NCBI GenBank assembly: GCA_934591705.1
Contig: CAKTPM010000008.1
Location: forward strand, 1 to 59,939
Direction: 5' to 3'
Source: an uncultured Oscillospiraceae bacterium
GTDB lineage: Bacteria; Bacillota; Clostridia; Oscillospirales; Oscillospiraceae
DNA: 59,939 bases
Under the pieces are notes generated by a model. The model was not told the DNA's origin. It saw only the letters and a program-made list of their open reading frames with translations, and did no database searches. Numbering within the stretch: position 1 is the first letter of the stretch; every line of letters begins with the position of its first letter. The position numbers and the translations under genes are program-made. Shown here piece after piece: positions 58,798-59,939 of this stretch.

Positions 58798-59660
58798 GCC
58801 CGCGCCTCCCTTCTGTTGATCATGGTAGGCGTCAGGCACAGGGCCAGATACACCAGGTAAAGCGTAAGGGTCATAGGCCCGGTGAGGGCCCCTGTCAGGG
58901 CGGGCAGATACCACCACTTCAAGCCCCCCGCCAGGATGCCGCAGGTGAGATACACCCCGCAGAAGGCAAGCCACAGGAGCGCGCAGCGGTCCCGCTCCGT
59001 TACGGTGTAGATGGAGAAGGCCGTGCGGCCCCGGAGGCCGTACCCTCTCCCCTTCATGCTGTCGGCGGTCTCGATGGCGTTCTCCAGCGCCCAGGTGACC
59101 ATGATGGAGAAAACGGTAATGGCCTTTTTTGTCCGCTGCCATACGCTGCCGGCGGCCACATCCCGGCCGATGCAGAACTGGGCCCGGCGGACCGTTTCCA
59201 TCTGCCGGCGAAAGCGGGGCACGAACCGCAGGGCCATGCTCAGCACCAGAGACAGCGCCGGGATCACCCGGCCGAAGAGGTACACGAACTTATCCGATGT
59301 CATCACGGCGTTATAGCAGGAGAACCACAGCAGCACGGTGCAGAGCATGGCCCCCGCCGCCAGGCCGTATAGGATGCTCTCTAAGGTCAGAGGGTTGCCG
59401 GTGGGGAGATAGCATAAAACGGTCACGCCCCCGTGATTGAAGGCGGGGTTCACGATGGCGGCCAGCAGCATGACGGGCAGCGCCACCCGCAGGGTAAACC
59501 GCGCCCCCCGGCGGCCATTGAGCCCCACGGCGTAGGCGATGGCGCCCGCCAGGGAGATCAGCAGGCAAACCGGGTGCAGCAGCACCATGGAATAGGCCAG
59601 CACCAGGGCGAAAAACAGAAAATTGACCAGTGGATGATAGTGGGAAAAGGCGTCCTTCAT
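58770..59660 (-). CDS. ecfT: ECF transporter T component
   Basis: 296 residues with about six hydrophobic segments and the coupling motif ETADSMKGRGYGLRGRT in the cytoplasmic loop. It joins the ATPases to the substrate-specific S component. Start ATG at 59660 follows GAGGTAAGAG. It forms a two-gene operon with the fused ATPase-ATPase-S protein. No cobalamin, thiamine or other riboswitch was found in the leader, so the substrate is open. Confidence 0.92.
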   Translation of the reverse strand: MKDAFSHYHPLVNFLFFALVLAYSMVLLHPVCLLISLAGAIAYAVGLNGRRGARFTLRVALPVMLLAAIVNPAFNHGGVTVLCYLPTGNPLTLESILYGLAAGAMLCTVLLWFSCYNAVMTSDKFVYLFGRVIPALSLVLSMALRFVPRFRRQMETVRRAQFCIGRDVAAGSVWQRTKKAITVFSIMVTWALENAIETADSMKGRGYGLRGRTAFSIYTVTERDRCALLWLAFCGVYLTCGILAGGLKWWYLPALTGALTGPMTLTLYLVYLALCLTPTMINRREARAWRCSPLKT

Positions 59661-59703
59661 CTCTTACCTCACAGCGCGCCCGCAAGGGGCTTATATGAGA
59701 ATT

Positions 59704-59732
59704 ATTATACAGCAAGGCGGCTGAAAAGCCAA
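59704..59732 (-). promoter_or_regulatory. Promoter of the ECF transporter operon
   Basis: Leftward TTGGCT (complement of 59727-59732), 17 bp, TATAAT (complement of 59704-59709), 43 bp before ecfT. Confidence 0.75.
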
Positions 59733-59773
59733 CAGGAAATTCCCCTTTTCCAAGGAAAACCGGGGGAAAAGGC

Positions 59774-59798
59774 GCAGGGGCGGATAGCCCGCCCCTGC
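59774..59798 (-). terminator. Terminator of the partial wall-anchored gene
   Basis: A GCAGGGGCGG/CCGCCCCTGC stem, followed leftwards by CCTTTTCC; 36 bp past the stop at 59835. Confidence 0.7.
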
Positions 59799-59834
59799 CT
59801 GTATGGAGTCCCGTTATGGACTTGCCCTTTTGCC

Positions 59835-59939
59835 TTACTCCTCCTCCTTGCGCTTGCGGAGCCAAGCGGCGGAGCCCAGGAAGCTCATGGCGCCCATGGC
59901 GAAGTACACGGCAACGCCGGGATCGCCGGTCTTGGAGGC
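59835..59939 (-). CDS. C-terminus of a probable sortase-anchored surface protein, partial
   Basis: 34 residues visible before the stop: SKTGDPG, a hydrophobic stretch (VAVYFAMGAMSFLGSAAWL) and a charged end (RKRKEEE). This is the layout of a cell-wall sorting signal with an SKTGD-type recognition site, related to LPxTG/NPKTG. The gene starts beyond the window, so its function cannot be seen. Confidence 0.7.
   Translation of the reverse strand, partial: ASKTGDPGVAVYFAMGAMSFLGSAAWLRKRKEEE

Overview
The window (59,939 bp, mostly about 60% G+C) looks like a chromosomal segment of an endospore-forming, anaerobic Clostridia, most like gut Oscillospiraceae. The main evidence is the sporulation genes (spoIIGA-sigE, cotJA/B and cotJC, cwlD, spoIVA, a sigH-like sigma factor, a spoIIM-like gene), ferredoxin-linked 2-oxoacid oxidation, a PPi-type phosphofructokinase, a GGGtGRT protein and a selenium-metabolism cluster. 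I see no rRNA, tRNA, CRISPR array, complete prophage or insertion sequence. The lineage is inferred from gene content; no search was run.

Left part (1-17,000): the end of an Fe-S scaffold-like gene and a GGGtGRT gene; three small unknown proteins; nth and rarA divergent from overlapping promoters; a short housekeeping string (DUF951, a micro membrane protein, a Dabb protein); spoIIGA overlapping sigE; an XRE regulator. A probable six-gene operon follows: aminotransferase, P-loop NTPase and the four subunits of a 2-oxoacid:ferredoxin oxidoreductase. This would turn amino acids into acyl-CoA plus reduced ferredoxin. Next are the selenium genes yedE-yedF-DUF3343-selD, divergent from a cysteine-desulfurase-like gene and a selenium-type LysR gene. 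The shared intergenic region carries a T-N11-A operator.

Middle part (17,000-41,500): an AT-rich lipoprotein gene that looks acquired; spore coat genes with cotJA and cotJB fused; cwlD-radA; phosphate butyryl/acetyltransferase; an unexplained 500-bp region full of short repeats before a Xer recombinase; a Cd/Zn efflux ATPase with its ArsR repressor and operators; divergent fba and PPi-pfk; coaX, spoIVA, yebC, Nif3, trmK; a sigH-like factor; ruvCAB; xerD and a spoIIM candidate; TIGR04086-yajC, where an apparent terminator hairpin contains the ribosome binding site of the next gene.

Right part (41,500-59,939): the conserved queA-tgt-yajC operon is interrupted by a 0.9-kb block holding a DUF2442/DUF4160 pair. 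A perfect 31-bp direct repeat that includes the last codons of queA flanks this block. Then come an ECF sigma/anti-sigma pair, tyrS under a tyrosine T-box, and the block OLE RNA-oapA-dxs-tlyA-nadK-argR-recN. The roughly 650-nt non-coding stretch upstream of oapA is identified as an OLE RNA from gene order, its own promoter and a long-range helix joining its two ends. The window ends with an ECF transporter operon (EcfT plus a fused ATPase-ATPase-S protein) and the C-terminus of a probable sortase-anchored protein.
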